From Faecalicatena fissicatena (GTDB lineage Bacteria; Bacillota; Clostridia; Lachnospirales; Lachnospiraceae): 64,000 nucleotides of DNA. Below, one piece after another: positions 1-7,928 of this stretch. A program made the translations under genes and the position numbers. The stretch spans positions 35,511-99,510 of the forward strand of contig LDAQ01000100.1 of assembly GCA_001028025.1 (NCBI GenBank). The letters run 5' to 3'. Position 1 is the first letter of the stretch. The number at the start of each line of letters is the position of its first letter. The notes beneath the pieces were generated by a model, which saw only the letters and a list, made by a program, of their open reading frames with translations, was not told the origin of the DNA and made no database searches.

Positions 1-2
1 CA

Positions 3-389
3 TATACGGATACATTTCTGTATGACATCAAGACATTGGATACAAAGCTGCATAAAAAGTATATGGGGGCGGGCAATGAGCTGATTCTGGGAAATCTGGA
101 AAGGCTGAGCCGCGATGGAGCCAGGATCTATATCCGCATTCCGACAATCAAAGAGGTGAACGGGAATGAAGATGCTATGAAGGCGATGATCCGGTACCTG
201 CAGGAGAAAAATATCCATGCAGCGGGAGTGAATCTGCTCCCATACCACAACACCGGTTCCGGGAAATATACAAAAATAGGCAAGTGCTATGAGGGCACAG
301 GCCTGCATGCACCTGACAAGGAAGAAATGAATCATTTTGTGGAAATGTTCCGGGAAGCCGGATTTCAGAATGTAAAAATAGGAGGTTAA
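3..389 (+). CDS. hypE: HypE-like glycyl-radical enzyme activase, C-terminal part (5' end outside window)
   Basis: The open frame runs in from the left edge, so only about the last 128 residues are seen. The segment YDIKTLD and the later NLLPYHNTGSGKY are typical of the C-terminal half of the pyruvate formate-lyase activating enzyme family of radical SAM proteins. The CxxxCxxC cluster motif would lie upstream of the window. The stop codon is followed after 4 bases by the hydroxyproline dehydratase gene, and the AGGAGG at 380-385 inside this gene's end serves that next gene, so the two are translationally close. The role inferred from this pairing is to install the glycyl radical on HypD using SAM and a [4Fe-4S] cluster. 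The family assignment is firm; the exact partner rests on adjacency. Confidence 0.85.
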   Translation, partial: YTDTFLYDIKTLDTKLHKKYMGAGNELILGNLERLSRDGARIYIRIPTIKEVNGNEDAMKAMIRYLQEKNIHAAGVNLLPYHNTGSGKYTKIGKCYEGTGLHAPDKEEMNHFVEMFREAGFQNVKIGG

Positions 390-393
390 AAAG

Positions 394-2769
394 ATGGAGG
401 AAAGAGGTATGAATGCCCGCGTGAAGGCACTTAGAAAACTGAGTCTGGAGACACCTGCACATATTGATCTGGAGCGCGCGCTGAGCGAAACTGAGACTTA
501 TAAGAAGTATGAAGGGGAATTGTCCGTACCGGAACTGCGCGGACAGGTTCTGAAGGATTATTTTTCAACAAAGACATTGTATATCGGCGAGGGAGAGCTG
601 ATCGTAGGAGAAAAGGGGGATTCCCCCCAGGCAGCGCCGACATTTCCTGAACTTTGCTGCCATACGGTAGAAGATATGCATGTCATGAATGACCGGGATT
701 TGATTAATTTCAAAGTGAAAGAAACCGATTATAAAGTACAGGAAGAGGTTATGATCCCATACTGGGAGAAACGTTCGATGAGAAGCCGTATTCTCCGCCA
801 GATGACACCGGAGTGGAAAGATGCGTATGAGGCCGGTATTTTTACAGAGTTTATGGAGCAGAGAGGGCCGGGGCATACGGTCGGCTCTGTAAAAATTTAT
901 GAAAAAGGTTTCCTGGATTATAAAGAGGATATTCAGAATGCAATCAGCCAGCTTGATTTTATGAATGATACGGAAGCGCTGGATAAGAAAAATGAACTGG
1001 AAGGCATGAAGCTTGCCTGCGATGCCATCATGATTCTGGGCGAAAGATATGCTGCCTATGCGAGAGAGCTGGCGGAAAAGGAAGCAGATGCAAAGCGCAG
1101 GGAAGAGCTTCTTCAGATTGCAGCCAACTGTGATGTGGTTCCGGCACACAAGCCGGAGACTTACTGGCAGGCGATTCAGATGTACTGGTTTGTGCATCTT
1201 GGAGTGACCAGTGAGCTGAACCCTTGGGATGCCTACAGCCCGGGGCGTTTGGACCAGCATCTGAATCCGTTCTATGAGAAAGATGTGGAGACTGGAATAC
1301 TGGACGATGAAAAGGCACTGGAACTGCTGGAGTGCCTCTGGGTGAAGTTTAATAACCAGCCGGCGCCGCCGAAGGTAGGCATTACGCTGAAGGAGAGCAG
1401 CACTTATACAGATTTTGCGAACCTGAACACGGGTGGTATTACGCCGAACGGAGAGAATGGAGTAAATAATGTCAGCTATCTGATTCTGGACTGCATGGAC
1501 GATATGAAGCTTCTGCAGCCAAGCTCAAACGTACAGATCAGCAGAAAGACACCTCAGAAATTCCTGAAACGTGCATGTGAGATTTCCAGAAAGGGCTGGG
1601 GGCAGCCTGCATTTTATAACACGGAAGCAATCGTTCAGGAACTGCTTAATGCAGGTAAATCCCTGGAGGACGCAAGACGCGGCGGAACGAGCGGCTGCGT
1701 AGAGACGGGGGCATTTGGAAACGAAGCTTATATTCTGACCGGATATTTTAATATACCGAAGGTGTTTGAACTGACGCTGAATAACGGGTTTGATAAGATG
1801 ACCGGAAAACAGCTGGGACCAAGGCTTGGAAATGCGGCGGATTTTGCTACGTATGAGGAGCTTTATGATGCGTTCAAGAAGCAGATGAAGTATTTCATTG
1901 ATATTAAGATCCAGGGAAGTAATGTAATTGAGAAGATTTACGCCGAGCAGATGCCCGTACCGTTCCTTTCTATTATTACGAACGACTGTATTTCAAAAGG
2001 AAAAGATTATAACGGCGGGGGTGCAAGATATAATACGAAGTATCTGCAGGGAGTGGGCATCGGTACCATAACCGACTGCTTGTCCGCTGTCAAATATAAC
2101 GTATACGATCAAAAGAAATTTACAATGGAAGAACTGATGCAGGCGCTGGAGGATAATTTTGAAGGGCATGACCGGATCGCGAATCTGGTGCGTAATAAGA
2201 CTCCAAAGTACGGAAATGACGATGATTATGCAGATGATATTATGCGTTCGGTCTTTGAGTATTACAGAGGCCAGGTGACAGGACGGCCGAATATGCTGGG
2301 CGGAATGTACAGAATCAATATGCTTCCGACCACATGTCATGTGTACTTCGGGGATGTGATGATGGCAAGCGCAAACGGACGTCTGGCACACAAACCCGTA
2401 TCAGAAGGCATTTCTCCGGAAAAGGGAGCGGATACGAATGGGCCTACTGCTGTGGTGAAATCCTGTGCAAAGATGGACCACCTGCAGACCGGCGGTACGC
2501 TGCTGAATCAGAAGTTTACGCCAAGTGTGGTATCCGGCGATGAAGGGCTGGAACAGATGGCGAATCTGGTGCGCGCATATTTTAATATGGACGGACATCA
2601 TATCCAGTTCAATGTAATCGACAGAGAGACGCTGATCCAGGCACAGAAGCATCCCGATGATTACAAAGATCTGATTGTGCGTGTGGCGGGCTACAGCGAC
2701 CATTTCAGGAATCTGAGCAAGGCACTGCAGGATGAGATAATTGAAAGAACAGAGCAGAGCTTTCATTAA
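394..2769 (+). CDS. hypD: trans-4-hydroxy-L-proline dehydratase (glycyl radical enzyme)
   Basis: A 791-residue glycyl radical enzyme that dehydrates trans-4-hydroxy-L-proline to pyrroline-5-carboxylate in the cytosol. The thiyl cysteine is Cys435 in GGTSGCVETG, followed by the general base Glu437. The glycyl radical loop is RVAGYSDHF with Gly766 near the C-terminus. The sequence closely resembles the Clostridioides difficile enzyme as I remember it, for example KVGITLKESSTYTDFAN and GISPEKGADTNGPTAV, and the length matches. The start at 394 has AGGAGG eight bases upstream; the ATG at 409 is a weaker alternative. The product is the substrate of ProC encoded at 4724, which completes conversion of hydroxyproline to proline. 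Its promoter lies outside the window with the activase gene. Confidence 0.95.
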   Translation: MEERGMNARVKALRKLSLETPAHIDLERALSETETYKKYEGELSVPELRGQVLKDYFSTKTLYIGEGELIVGEKGDSPQAAPTFPELCCHTVEDMHVMNDRDLINFKVKETDYKVQEEVMIPYWEKRSMRSRILRQMTPEWKDAYEAGIFTEFMEQRGPGHTVGSVKIYEKGFLDYKEDIQNAISQLDFMNDTEALDKKNELEGMKLACDAIMILGERYAAYARELAEKEADAKRREELLQIAANCDVVPAHKPETYWQAIQMYWFVHLGVTSELNPWDAYSPGRLDQHLNPFYEKDVETGILDDEKALELLECLWVKFNNQPAPPKVGITLKESSTYTDFANLNTGGITPNGENGVNNVSYLILDCMDDMKLLQPSSNVQISRKTPQKFLKRACEISRKGWGQPAFYNTEAIVQELLNAGKSLEDARRGGTSGCVETGAFGNEAYILTGYFNIPKVFELTLNNGFDKMTGKQLGPRLGNAADFATYEELYDAFKKQMKYFIDIKIQGSNVIEKIYAEQMPVPFLSIITNDCISKGKDYNGGGARYNTKYLQGVGIGTITDCLSAVKYNVYDQKKFTMEELMQALEDNFEGHDRIANLVRNKTPKYGNDDDYADDIMRSVFEYYRGQVTGRPNMLGGMYRINMLPTTCHVYFGDVMMASANGRLAHKPVSEGISPEKGADTNGPTAVVKSCAKMDHLQTGGTLLNQKFTPSVVSGDEGLEQMANLVRAYFNMDGHHIQFNVIDRETLIQAQKHPDDYKDLIVRVAGYSDHFRNLSKALQDEIIERTEQSFH

Positions 2770-2900
2770 AGAAGCTTTATCATATTTGAAATTATAAACG
2801 AACAATTGTTTTGTCTAATATTTTGTTTGGGCAACAGCTTTCGCTTTCGAGGATTAAGTGGTAAAATAGAAGAAAAATTTCAGATCCTTGGAGGTAGAAA

Positions 2901-3383
2901 ATGAGAACAATCAAAGCACAGAAACTGACAGCAGAAGCATTTTCAAAGTATGGGGCATTCTATAATCTGGTTGAGCCGGCAGGAAACGCTCTTGGGTCCT
3001 TTTTCAATGACAAAGTAGCACTTCCTGTTTCCGGGGATGTCCCGGTTACGTTTTCCTCTCTTGTCACGGAAAAAGCTGACAAGATGATCGTAAACTCTGC
3101 GGAATATCATAACTACACAGGGGAAGGCATCCTGCCGCTGGACGGTGATGTAGTGATTCATGTGGCTCCTCCGACGAAAGATCCGGTACCTGAGCTGACA
3201 GAAGCCTTTGTAGTACCGAAGGGAACAGTCGTAAAGCTGAATACAGGTGTATGGCACCTCGGACCGATGCCGGTGGAAGAGGACGTTGTGCATGTGCTGA
3301 TTGTTCTGCCGGAAAGGGTTTATGCAAATGACTGCTATGTAGTGGATTATCCGGAGGAAGACTGGATAGAGATTGAACTGTAA
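2901..3383 (+). CDS. AllA/ureidoglycolate lyase-like cupin-fold protein
   Basis: A 160-residue soluble protein. The segment from PLDGDVVIHVAPP through EAFVVPKGTVVKLNTGVWH matches the general pattern of the ureidoglycolate lyase (AllA) family: a conserved beta core, a late GVWH histidine, and a final VLIVLPER-type strand. It starts MRTIKAQKLTAEAFSKYG, as AllA proteins do. No other allantoin genes are nearby, so a ureidoglycolate substrate is not supported. Its position between hypD and the GntR gene suggests a role linked to the hydroxyproline locus, perhaps on a small carboxylic acid. A GGAGG at 2890-2894 serves the start. A bidirectional terminator follows. Confidence 0.6.
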   Translation: MRTIKAQKLTAEAFSKYGAFYNLVEPAGNALGSFFNDKVALPVSGDVPVTFSSLVTEKADKMIVNSAEYHNYTGEGILPLDGDVVIHVAPPTKDPVPELTEAFVVPKGTVVKLNTGVWHLGPMPVEEDVVHVLIVLPERVYANDCYVVDYPEEDWIEIEL

Positions 3384-3414
3384 GGGAGCAGCCCGCAGGT
3401 AAATTCAGGACAAA

Positions 3415-3452
3415 AAAAGAGACTGTCTGGTTATCCCAGAGCAGTCTCTTTT
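3415..3452. terminator. Bidirectional intrinsic terminator between convergent genes
   Basis: AAAAGAGACTG (3415-3425) pairs with CAGTCTCTTTT (3442-3452), with an inner TCTGG/CCAGA stem. There is a T-run on the right in the plus direction and A7 on the left, giving a T-run in the minus direction. It sits between the AllA-like gene and the end of the convergent GntR gene, overlapping the last codons of the latter. Confidence 0.75.
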
Positions 3453-4066
3453 CCAATTGTAAAATGGTCTGCCTTCAGGATGGCATAGGCCTCCTCGCAT
3501 TTGTCTTCCCGCATAAGCTGTACCATATTTTTCAGATTTTCATTTGTTTTTGTTATATTCATCCCATTTTTAACGGAACGCTGGCCCATCCGGATGAGCT
3601 CGGACAAGTTGTTTTCATAGATCCGGTTGATACGTTCATTTTCAAAGATACTGACGATTTCCATATGCATATTGGTATCTGCCAGTTCCCACTGATAGAT
3701 GTCGCCCGCTGAAGCGCACATGCGTACGACTTTTTCTTCAATGCGGAAGGAATATTCCTCGTGCCGTCCTGTTGTGAAAATCAGGCGGAATGCGCTTCCC
3801 TCCAGCAGTTCCCGGAGCTGGTAGATATCCCGGATGTCTTTGTCAGTGATCTCCTTGACTGTCATGGATTTATAATAATCGGTGACGATGAGTCCCTCGG
3901 ATTGTAACATCTTGATTGCTGTCCGGACCGGATTGCGGCTCATGTTTAAATCGGCAGTCAGTTTCGCCTCGGTCAGCTGCATGCCCGGAGGGTAGGTCAG
4001 ATTCAGGATGTTCGTGCGGATCGTCTCGTAAGCCTGGTCGGCCAGCGAAATATGTTTTTCAGCCAT
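3431..4066 (-). CDS. GntR family regulator with FCD ligand domain, probable repressor of the hydroxyproline locus
   Basis: A 211-residue regulator. Residues about 8-70 form the winged helix of the GntR family (YETIRTNILNLTYPPG, then MSRNPVRTAIKMLQSEGLI). The rest is an all-helical FCD-type ligand domain with histidine and aspartate candidates for metal and ligand binding (YQWELADTNMHMEIV). It is divergent from the acylphosphatase gene. Two GTATAC-core operators spaced 19 bp apart lie between its -10 box and its start, and the same pair overlaps the proC promoter. I infer autorepression and repression of proC, with hydroxyproline, pyrroline-5-carboxylate or proline as candidate ligand. The C-terminal end overlaps the shared terminator. 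Confidence 0.88.
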   Translation of the reverse strand: MAEKHISLADQAYETIRTNILNLTYPPGMQLTEAKLTADLNMSRNPVRTAIKMLQSEGLIVTDYYKSMTVKEITDKDIRDIYQLRELLEGSAFRLIFTTGRHEEYSFRIEEKVVRMCASAGDIYQWELADTNMHMEIVSIFENERINRIYENNLSELIRMGQRSVKNGMNITKTNENLKNMVQLMREDKCEEAYAILKADHFTIGKETALG

Positions 4067-4080
4067 ATATTACACCTCAA

Positions 4081-4138
4081 TTGTATACGAAATGAGTTAC
4101 TGTATACAAATTATAAAGGATGTCGGGGAAGAATGCAA
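4081..4138 (-). promoter_or_regulatory. Promoter of the GntR gene with paired GTATAC operators
   Basis: Read on the minus strand: -35 TTGCAT (4138-4133), 17-bp spacer, -10 TATAAT (4115-4110). The operator CTGTATACAA on the plus strand (4100-4109) abuts the -10 box, and a second, TTGTATACGA (4081-4090), follows exactly 19 bp further. The geometry matches the proC promoter, which supports autoregulation by the encoded FCD-type repressor. Confidence 0.75.
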
Positions 4139-4281
4139 CCTGATACATTGTAGATTAAGTGGAAAGATTATGACTGTTCAGACCTTACCGTGTGAACAGT
4201 AACGAAAGACCTGTGGGGCAGTGAAAAATTGTGGTATTATGAGACATAACGGACAAGGGGAAAGAAAAAGAGGTGATAAAA

Positions 4282-4551
4282 ATGTCAGAAGTAAGAAAAC
4301 ATATCGTATTTTATGGCCGGGTTCAGGGCGTTGGTTTCCGCTACACTGCCAAATATCTGGCCCAGTCACTGGGATTGACCGGCTGGGTGAAAAATGAATG
4401 GGATGGTACCGTAGTAATGGAAATCCAGGGGCGCGAGCCGATGATAAATAAGCTGCTTGTAGGACTTAACCAGGGACATTTTATAACAATAGAATGGATG
4501 GATACGGAGGAGATTCCTCTTGAGAAGGAAAGCTGTTTTACTGTGCGGTAA
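4282..4551 (+). CDS. acyP: Acylphosphatase
   Basis: An 89-residue protein covering the whole acylphosphatase fold. The signature GRVQGVGFRY contains the phosphate-binding arginine, and the asparagine of GWVKNEWDGTV is the second catalytic residue. It hydrolyses acyl phosphates such as acetyl phosphate or 1,3-bisphosphoglycerate in the cytosol. I chose ATG 4282, with AGAGGTG a few bases upstream, over the in-frame GTG at 4273, which lies inside that ribosome binding site. It sits alone between the GntR gene and proC. A short inverted repeat (4173-4180 with 4193-4200) lies in its upstream region. A link to hydroxyproline metabolism is not evident. Confidence 0.93.
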   Translation: MSEVRKHIVFYGRVQGVGFRYTAKYLAQSLGLTGWVKNEWDGTVVMEIQGREPMINKLLVGLNQGHFITIEWMDTEEIPLEKESCFTVR

Positions 4552-4600
4552 AAAGGGGAAGAGTATTGGATGTGGTTTTGTTGAGATTAAGAAATAGCAA

Positions 4601-4656
4601 TTGACATAACAGAGAGAAAATGATATATTGTATACAAATAATTAAATTGTATACAA
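4601..4656 (+). promoter_or_regulatory. proC promoter with two TTGTATACAA operators
   Basis: -35 TTGACA (4601-4606), 17-bp spacer, -10 TATATT (4624-4629). The perfect palindrome TTGTATACAA occurs at 4628-4637, overlapping the end of the -10 box, and again at 4647-4656, just past the expected transcription start. The 19-bp centre spacing is the same as in front of the GntR gene. Repressor bound here would block polymerase directly. Confidence 0.8.
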
Positions 4657-4670
4657 AAAAGGCCGGATTA

Positions 4671-4683
4671 GGGGTCTGACCCC
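4671..4683. repeat. GGGGTCTGACCCC palindrome, copy 1
   Basis: GGGGTC-T-GACCCC in the proC leader, just downstream of the operators. The same core recurs at 5610-5622, 23467-23479 and 23489-23501, with the centre base A or T depending on which strand is read. It could form a small stem in the proC transcript. Confidence 0.6.
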
Positions 4684-4723
4684 TTTGGGCCTGATTGATA
4701 AAAATTAGACAAGGAGGACAGTT

Positions 4724-5518
4724 ATGAAATTAGGATTTATTGGTACAGGCAATATGGCAGGTGCTATCATGGGCGGTATTATTAAAGAAGGAATCTTTGG
4801 TGCGGAGGAGATCATCGGATCCGATATATTTGAGCCAGGGAGAGAGAAGGCAAGATCATTATATGGTATTCATGTGACAGCGGACAACAAGGAAGTCGTT
4901 GAGAAGTCAGAGGTAGTTGTCCTTTCTGTAAAACCGCAGTTCTATGCTTCTACAATTGCAGAAATTAAAGACTTTATCAGAGATGATCAGATCATCATTA
5001 CAATTGCACCGGGTAAAACACTGGTGTGGTTGGAGGAGCAGTTTGGCAAAAAAGTAAAGATTGTCCGCACGATGCCGAATACACCGGCTATGGTAGGCGA
5101 GGGAATGACTGCAGCCTGCCCGAACGAATATGTGACGGAGGATGAACTGAAATATACAGTCAGCATCCTGAGCGCATTTGGAAAAGTAGAAGTGATACCG
5201 GAAAGGCTGATGGATGTTGTTGTATCCACAAGCGGAAGCTCTCCGGCCTATGTATTTATGTTTATAGAGGCCATGGCAGATGCGGCAGTTGCTGACGGCA
5301 TGCCGAGGGCACAGGCATACAAGTTTGCGGCACAGGCAGTATACGGCAGCGCCAAGATGGTGCTGGAGACAGGGAAACACCCTGGGGAACTCAAAGACAT
5401 GGTATGCTCCCCGGCAGGAACTACTATAGAGGCAGTCAGAGTACTGGAAAAGAACGGATTCAGAAGCGCAGTGATAGAAGCAATGAAAGCCTGTGCAGAG
5501 ATATCCAAAAACATGTAG
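4724..5518 (+). CDS. proC: Pyrroline-5-carboxylate reductase
   Basis: A 264-residue NAD(P)H-dependent reductase turning pyrroline-5-carboxylate into L-proline. The N-terminal Rossmann motif is GFIGTGNMAGAIMGG. The C-terminal dimerization domain carries the family signature around SSPAYVFMFIEAMADAAVADGMPR and ends the catalytic region with the segment SPAGTTIEAVRVLE. The start has AAGGAGG eight bases upstream. With HypD upstream, this completes hydroxyproline reduction to proline, which can serve as an electron sink or for Stickland metabolism. Transcription starts from a strong promoter overlapped by two GntR-type operators and ends at a strong hairpin. Confidence 0.96.
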   Translation: MKLGFIGTGNMAGAIMGGIIKEGIFGAEEIIGSDIFEPGREKARSLYGIHVTADNKEVVEKSEVVVLSVKPQFYASTIAEIKDFIRDDQIIITIAPGKTLVWLEEQFGKKVKIVRTMPNTPAMVGEGMTAACPNEYVTEDELKYTVSILSAFGKVEVIPERLMDVVVSTSGSSPAYVFMFIEAMADAAVADGMPRAQAYKFAAQAVYGSAKMVLETGKHPGELKDMVCSPAGTTIEAVRVLEKNGFRSAVIEAMKACAEISKNM

Positions 5519-5546
5519 TCTTCTTAGCCCTGCATATAACTTCAAT

Positions 5547-5582
5547 AAAGGCCCGGATTCTGTAAAAAGAATCCGGGCCTTT
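5547..5582 (+). terminator. Intrinsic terminator after proC
   Basis: A perfect 15-bp stem: AAAGGCCCGGATTCT (5547-5561) and AGAATCCGGGCCTTT (5568-5582), with a 6-base loop, 28 bases past the proC stop. The T-run is short. Confidence 0.75.
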
Positions 5583-5603
5583 GTGAAATAACTATCAATC
5601 AGC

Positions 5604-5628
5604 CTCATAGGGGTCAGACCCCTATGAG
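5604..5628. repeat. GGGGTCAGACCCC palindrome, copy 2, extended to 25 bp
   Basis: Arms CTCATAGGGGTC (5604-5615) and GACCCCTATGAG (5617-5628) are perfect 12-bp inverted repeats around a single A. It lies between the proC terminator and the promoter of the TetR gene. Confidence 0.65.
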
Positions 5629-5647
5629 AATCACATTGAGGTTTTCT

Positions 5648-5693
5648 TTGCACACTTCCGATTTTATGTTAGAATAGTAAATAAGAATACTAT
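5648..5693 (+). promoter_or_regulatory. Promoter and candidate operator of the TetR-nrdG operon
   Basis: A -35-like TTGCAC (5648-5653) and -10 TAGAAT (5670-5675) are separated by 16 bp. An inverted repeat ATAGTA-N8-TACTAT (5674-5679 and 5688-5693) overlaps the -10 box and start region, where a TetR autorepressor would bind. The arms are short, so this is tentative. Confidence 0.45.
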
Positions 5694-5713
5694 CAAAAGA
5701 AGGGCTGGGGATT

Positions 5714-6301
5714 ATGAGCGAATCTAAAGAAAATAAGGGTGTGAAAGCGAGGATTGTATCGGCTGCGTGGCAGTTGTTCCACGACAAGGGCTATGACCAC
5801 ACCACGGTGGATGATATTATCGAGCTTTCGGATACGTCCAAAGGATCTTTTTATTACTATTTTAATACAAAGGATGAACTGCTCAGCACTTTGTCTACGG
5901 TGCTGGATGATTTTTATGAAGAACTCTATGCAGAGATCGATCGGGATATGAATAACTATGATAAGCTCCTTTATCTGAACTACAGAGTGCATTCCATGAT
6001 CGAGGAGAAGATTAATATTGATCTGCTGGCATCGCTCTACTCTACGCAGCTGACTGCAAAGGGACAGAGACATCTTCTGGACCGGAACAGAGTGTATTAC
6101 CAGCTCATTACCAGAATCGTGGAAGAGGGGCAGAAAAAAGGGGAGATCCGCCGGGACAAATCGATCACCGAGATTACAAAATATTATTCTCTGTGTGAGC
6201 GGGCGTTAATTTCGGACTGGTGCCTGAGCAAAGGGGACTATTCGCTTGGTGAATACAGCAGGGAATATATGCCGGTGATGATGGGATATTTTAAAATTTA
6301 A
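5714..6301 (+). CDS. TetR family regulator upstream of nrdG
   Basis: A 195-residue regulator. The N-terminal HTH is clear: RIVSAAWQLFHDKGYDHTTVDDIIELSDTSKGSFYYYF, split by the usual short turn, at residues about 10-55. The C-terminal ligand domain is helical and not assignable to a known ligand class. The nrdG gene begins only 12 bases past its stop, so the two form an operon. That is unusual, because nrdG is normally tied to nrdD and NrdR; here nrdD is 8 kb away behind its own promoter. The ligand is unknown. Confidence 0.88.
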   Translation: MSESKENKGVKARIVSAAWQLFHDKGYDHTTVDDIIELSDTSKGSFYYYFNTKDELLSTLSTVLDDFYEELYAEIDRDMNNYDKLLYLNYRVHSMIEEKINIDLLASLYSTQLTAKGQRHLLDRNRVYYQLITRIVEEGQKKGEIRRDKSITEITKYYSLCERALISDWCLSKGDYSLGEYSREYMPVMMGYFKI

Positions 6302-6312
6302 GGAGTAAGCAG

Positions 6313-7008
6313 ATGAATATTCAGGGATTGCAAAAACTGACACTTTTGGACTACCCGGAAAAAGTGGCGTGCACGATTTTTACCGCGGGGTGTAATTTCC
6401 GGTGTCCTTTCTGCCACAACGCTTCGCTGGTGACGCATGTGGATGTGAATAACAACATACCTGAGGAAGAAGTTTTTTCTTTTCTGAAGAAACGTAAGGG
6501 AGTTCTGGATGGCGTGTGCATTACGGGCGGAGAGCCGCTGCTGCAGCCGGACATTGAGGATTTCATAAGAGCGGTAAAAGCACTGGGCTACGCTGTAAAA
6601 CTGGATACAAACGGAAGTAGCATAAACCGACTGCGGAGGCTGGTGGATCAGCATCTGGTTGATTATGTAGCAATGGATATCAAAAATGCGCCGAATAAAT
6701 ATGGCATAACAATTGGAATTGAAGATTATAACATGGAGGATGTCCTGCAGAGCGTGGATTATCTTATGTCAGGAGCAGTGCCCTGCGAATTCCGTACCAC
6801 GGTAGTCAGGGAACTTCACAAAAGAGAAGACTTTGCGGCGATTGGAAGATGGCTTCGCGGAGCAGAGAAGTATTACCTTCAGGGCTTTGTGGATTCCGGG
6901 GATCTGATTCAGCCGGGGCTGCGGGCATATACAAAGGACATTATGGAACAGGCACTGGAAATCGTACGAAGAAATATACCCAATGCAGAGCTCCGAGGCG
7001 TTGAATGA
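6313..7008 (+). CDS. nrdG: Anaerobic ribonucleoside-triphosphate reductase activating protein
   Basis: A 231-residue radical SAM activase. It opens with GLQKLTLLDYPEKVACTIFT and then the cluster motif CNFRCPFC, whose three cysteines bind the SAM [4Fe-4S] cluster. The ITGGEPLLQ motif for SAM binding follows. The family is the longer NrdG type found in clostridia and archaea. It would generate the glycyl radical in NrdD encoded at 15242. It sits in an operon with the TetR gene. A terminator-like hairpin with a long T-run follows at 7052. A start at 6313 with AAGGAG upstream is well supported. Confidence 0.92.
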   Translation: MNIQGLQKLTLLDYPEKVACTIFTAGCNFRCPFCHNASLVTHVDVNNNIPEEEVFSFLKKRKGVLDGVCITGGEPLLQPDIEDFIRAVKALGYAVKLDTNGSSINRLRRLVDQHLVDYVAMDIKNAPNKYGITIGIEDYNMEDVLQSVDYLMSGAVPCEFRTTVVRELHKREDFAAIGRWLRGAEKYYLQGFVDSGDLIQPGLRAYTKDIMEQALEIVRRNIPNAELRGVE

Positions 7009-7051
7009 AACGATGCTAAAAAGGCAGGCGGTATAAGCCATAAAGAAAAGT

Positions 7052-7085
7052 TCAGGACAGATGTCCTGGATTTTTTCTTTTTTTA
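7052..7085 (+). terminator. Intrinsic terminator after nrdG
   Basis: TCAGGACA (7052-7059) and TGTCCTGGA (7062-7070) can fold as a hairpin, with the inner bases forming the loop. A T-rich run reaches 7084. It separates nrdG from the Crp-led operon. Confidence 0.65.
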
Positions 7086-7128
7086 TGAAAAAAAATCTAT
7101 AAAATCTGCCTGACAAAGACGGAATTCC

Positions 7129-7157
7129 TATACATTTTTTGTGCATATCTATATAAT
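7129..7157 (+). promoter_or_regulatory. Possible promoter of the nucleoside operon
   Basis: A consensus -10 TATAAT (7152-7157) lies 17 bp after a weak -35-like TATACA (7129-7134), about 70 bases before the Crp-like gene. The weak -35 would fit an activated promoter, but no clear activator palindrome is visible. Confidence 0.4.
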
Positions 7158-7230
7158 AAATAATGAAAATGAAAAGAAGCAAAACGATATCGGAAAAGAA
7201 GAATCTTACGTAAGAAATGAGGCGAATCAT

Positions 7231-7911
7231 ATGGAGAAAAACCTGATTGAATTGATGGAACTGCTGGAAAAAGACAGAGCTGTCTACGCTATTTTAAAGC
7301 ATTGTCCCTATGAGATTCTGAGAAAAATTCAGATAAAGCACTACAGGGAAAAAGAATTTGCTCTGGAGCAGGGAGAGATCCACAACACATTTTACATCAT
7401 AGTGGAAGGCTGTGTGGATATTTATGTAGAATCGGAACATGGAAAAAAATATTTTCTGACCAGCTATGGAAAAGGCCAGTATTTAGGAGAACTGGAAGTA
7501 TTCAGGCAGATACCCTACGTCAGCGGTGTGGAAGCCCAGGGAAAAGTAACCGTGCTGGAAATCGAAAGAGAGGTCTTACTGTCCTGGATCCAGATGGATT
7601 CCAACTTCAGCGAATATATGATCAAGACACTCTGCGATTCTACATACTTTATGTGCAACAACATGGGAAAAAACACTTTATATTCTCTGAAGCAGCGCCT
7701 GTGCCAGTATTTTATTGAAAATACGGACAAAAGCGGCGAGTTCAAAGTGCCCATGCGCACAGAAACGCTGGGAGAGCAGATGGCAGTAACCCAGAGAAGC
7801 ATCAATCGGGTAATCAAACAATTAAAAGAAAAAGAGATCATTGAAATAGATAAAAACAGTGTGACGATAAAAGATTACAGCGCACTGCTGGAGGAAAGAG
7901 AGAAAAAGTGA
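7231..7911 (+). CDS. Crp/Fnr family regulator of the nucleoside operon
   Basis: A 226-residue regulator with an N-terminal cyclic-nucleotide-binding-like beta barrel (FALEQGEIHNTFYIIVEGCVDIYV, split by turns, then GQYLGELEVF) and a C-terminal winged helix (TLGEQMAVTQRSINRVIKQL). No cysteine set typical of an FNR iron-sulfur cluster is seen, so it probably binds a small ligand. I chose ATG 7231, preceded by GAGGCG, over the upstream in-frame GTG at 7141, which would add 30 poorly structured residues. It is the first gene of an operon with nucleoside phosphorylase, an ABC importer, an ADP-ribosylglycohydrolase-like protein and deoB, and presumably controls it. Confidence 0.88.
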   Translation: MEKNLIELMELLEKDRAVYAILKHCPYEILRKIQIKHYREKEFALEQGEIHNTFYIIVEGCVDIYVESEHGKKYFLTSYGKGQYLGELEVFRQIPYVSGVEAQGKVTVLEIEREVLLSWIQMDSNFSEYMIKTLCDSTYFMCNNMGKNTLYSLKQRLCQYFIENTDKSGEFKVPMRTETLGEQMAVTQRSINRVIKQLKEKEIIEIDKNSVTIKDYSALLEEREKK

Positions 7912-7928
7912 CAGACGGAGGAATGACA

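Noticed and set aside
565..1260. Minus-strand 231-codon open frame opposite hypD
   Set aside because: The plus-strand frame is a clear glycyl radical enzyme; the antisense frame has no protein-like features.
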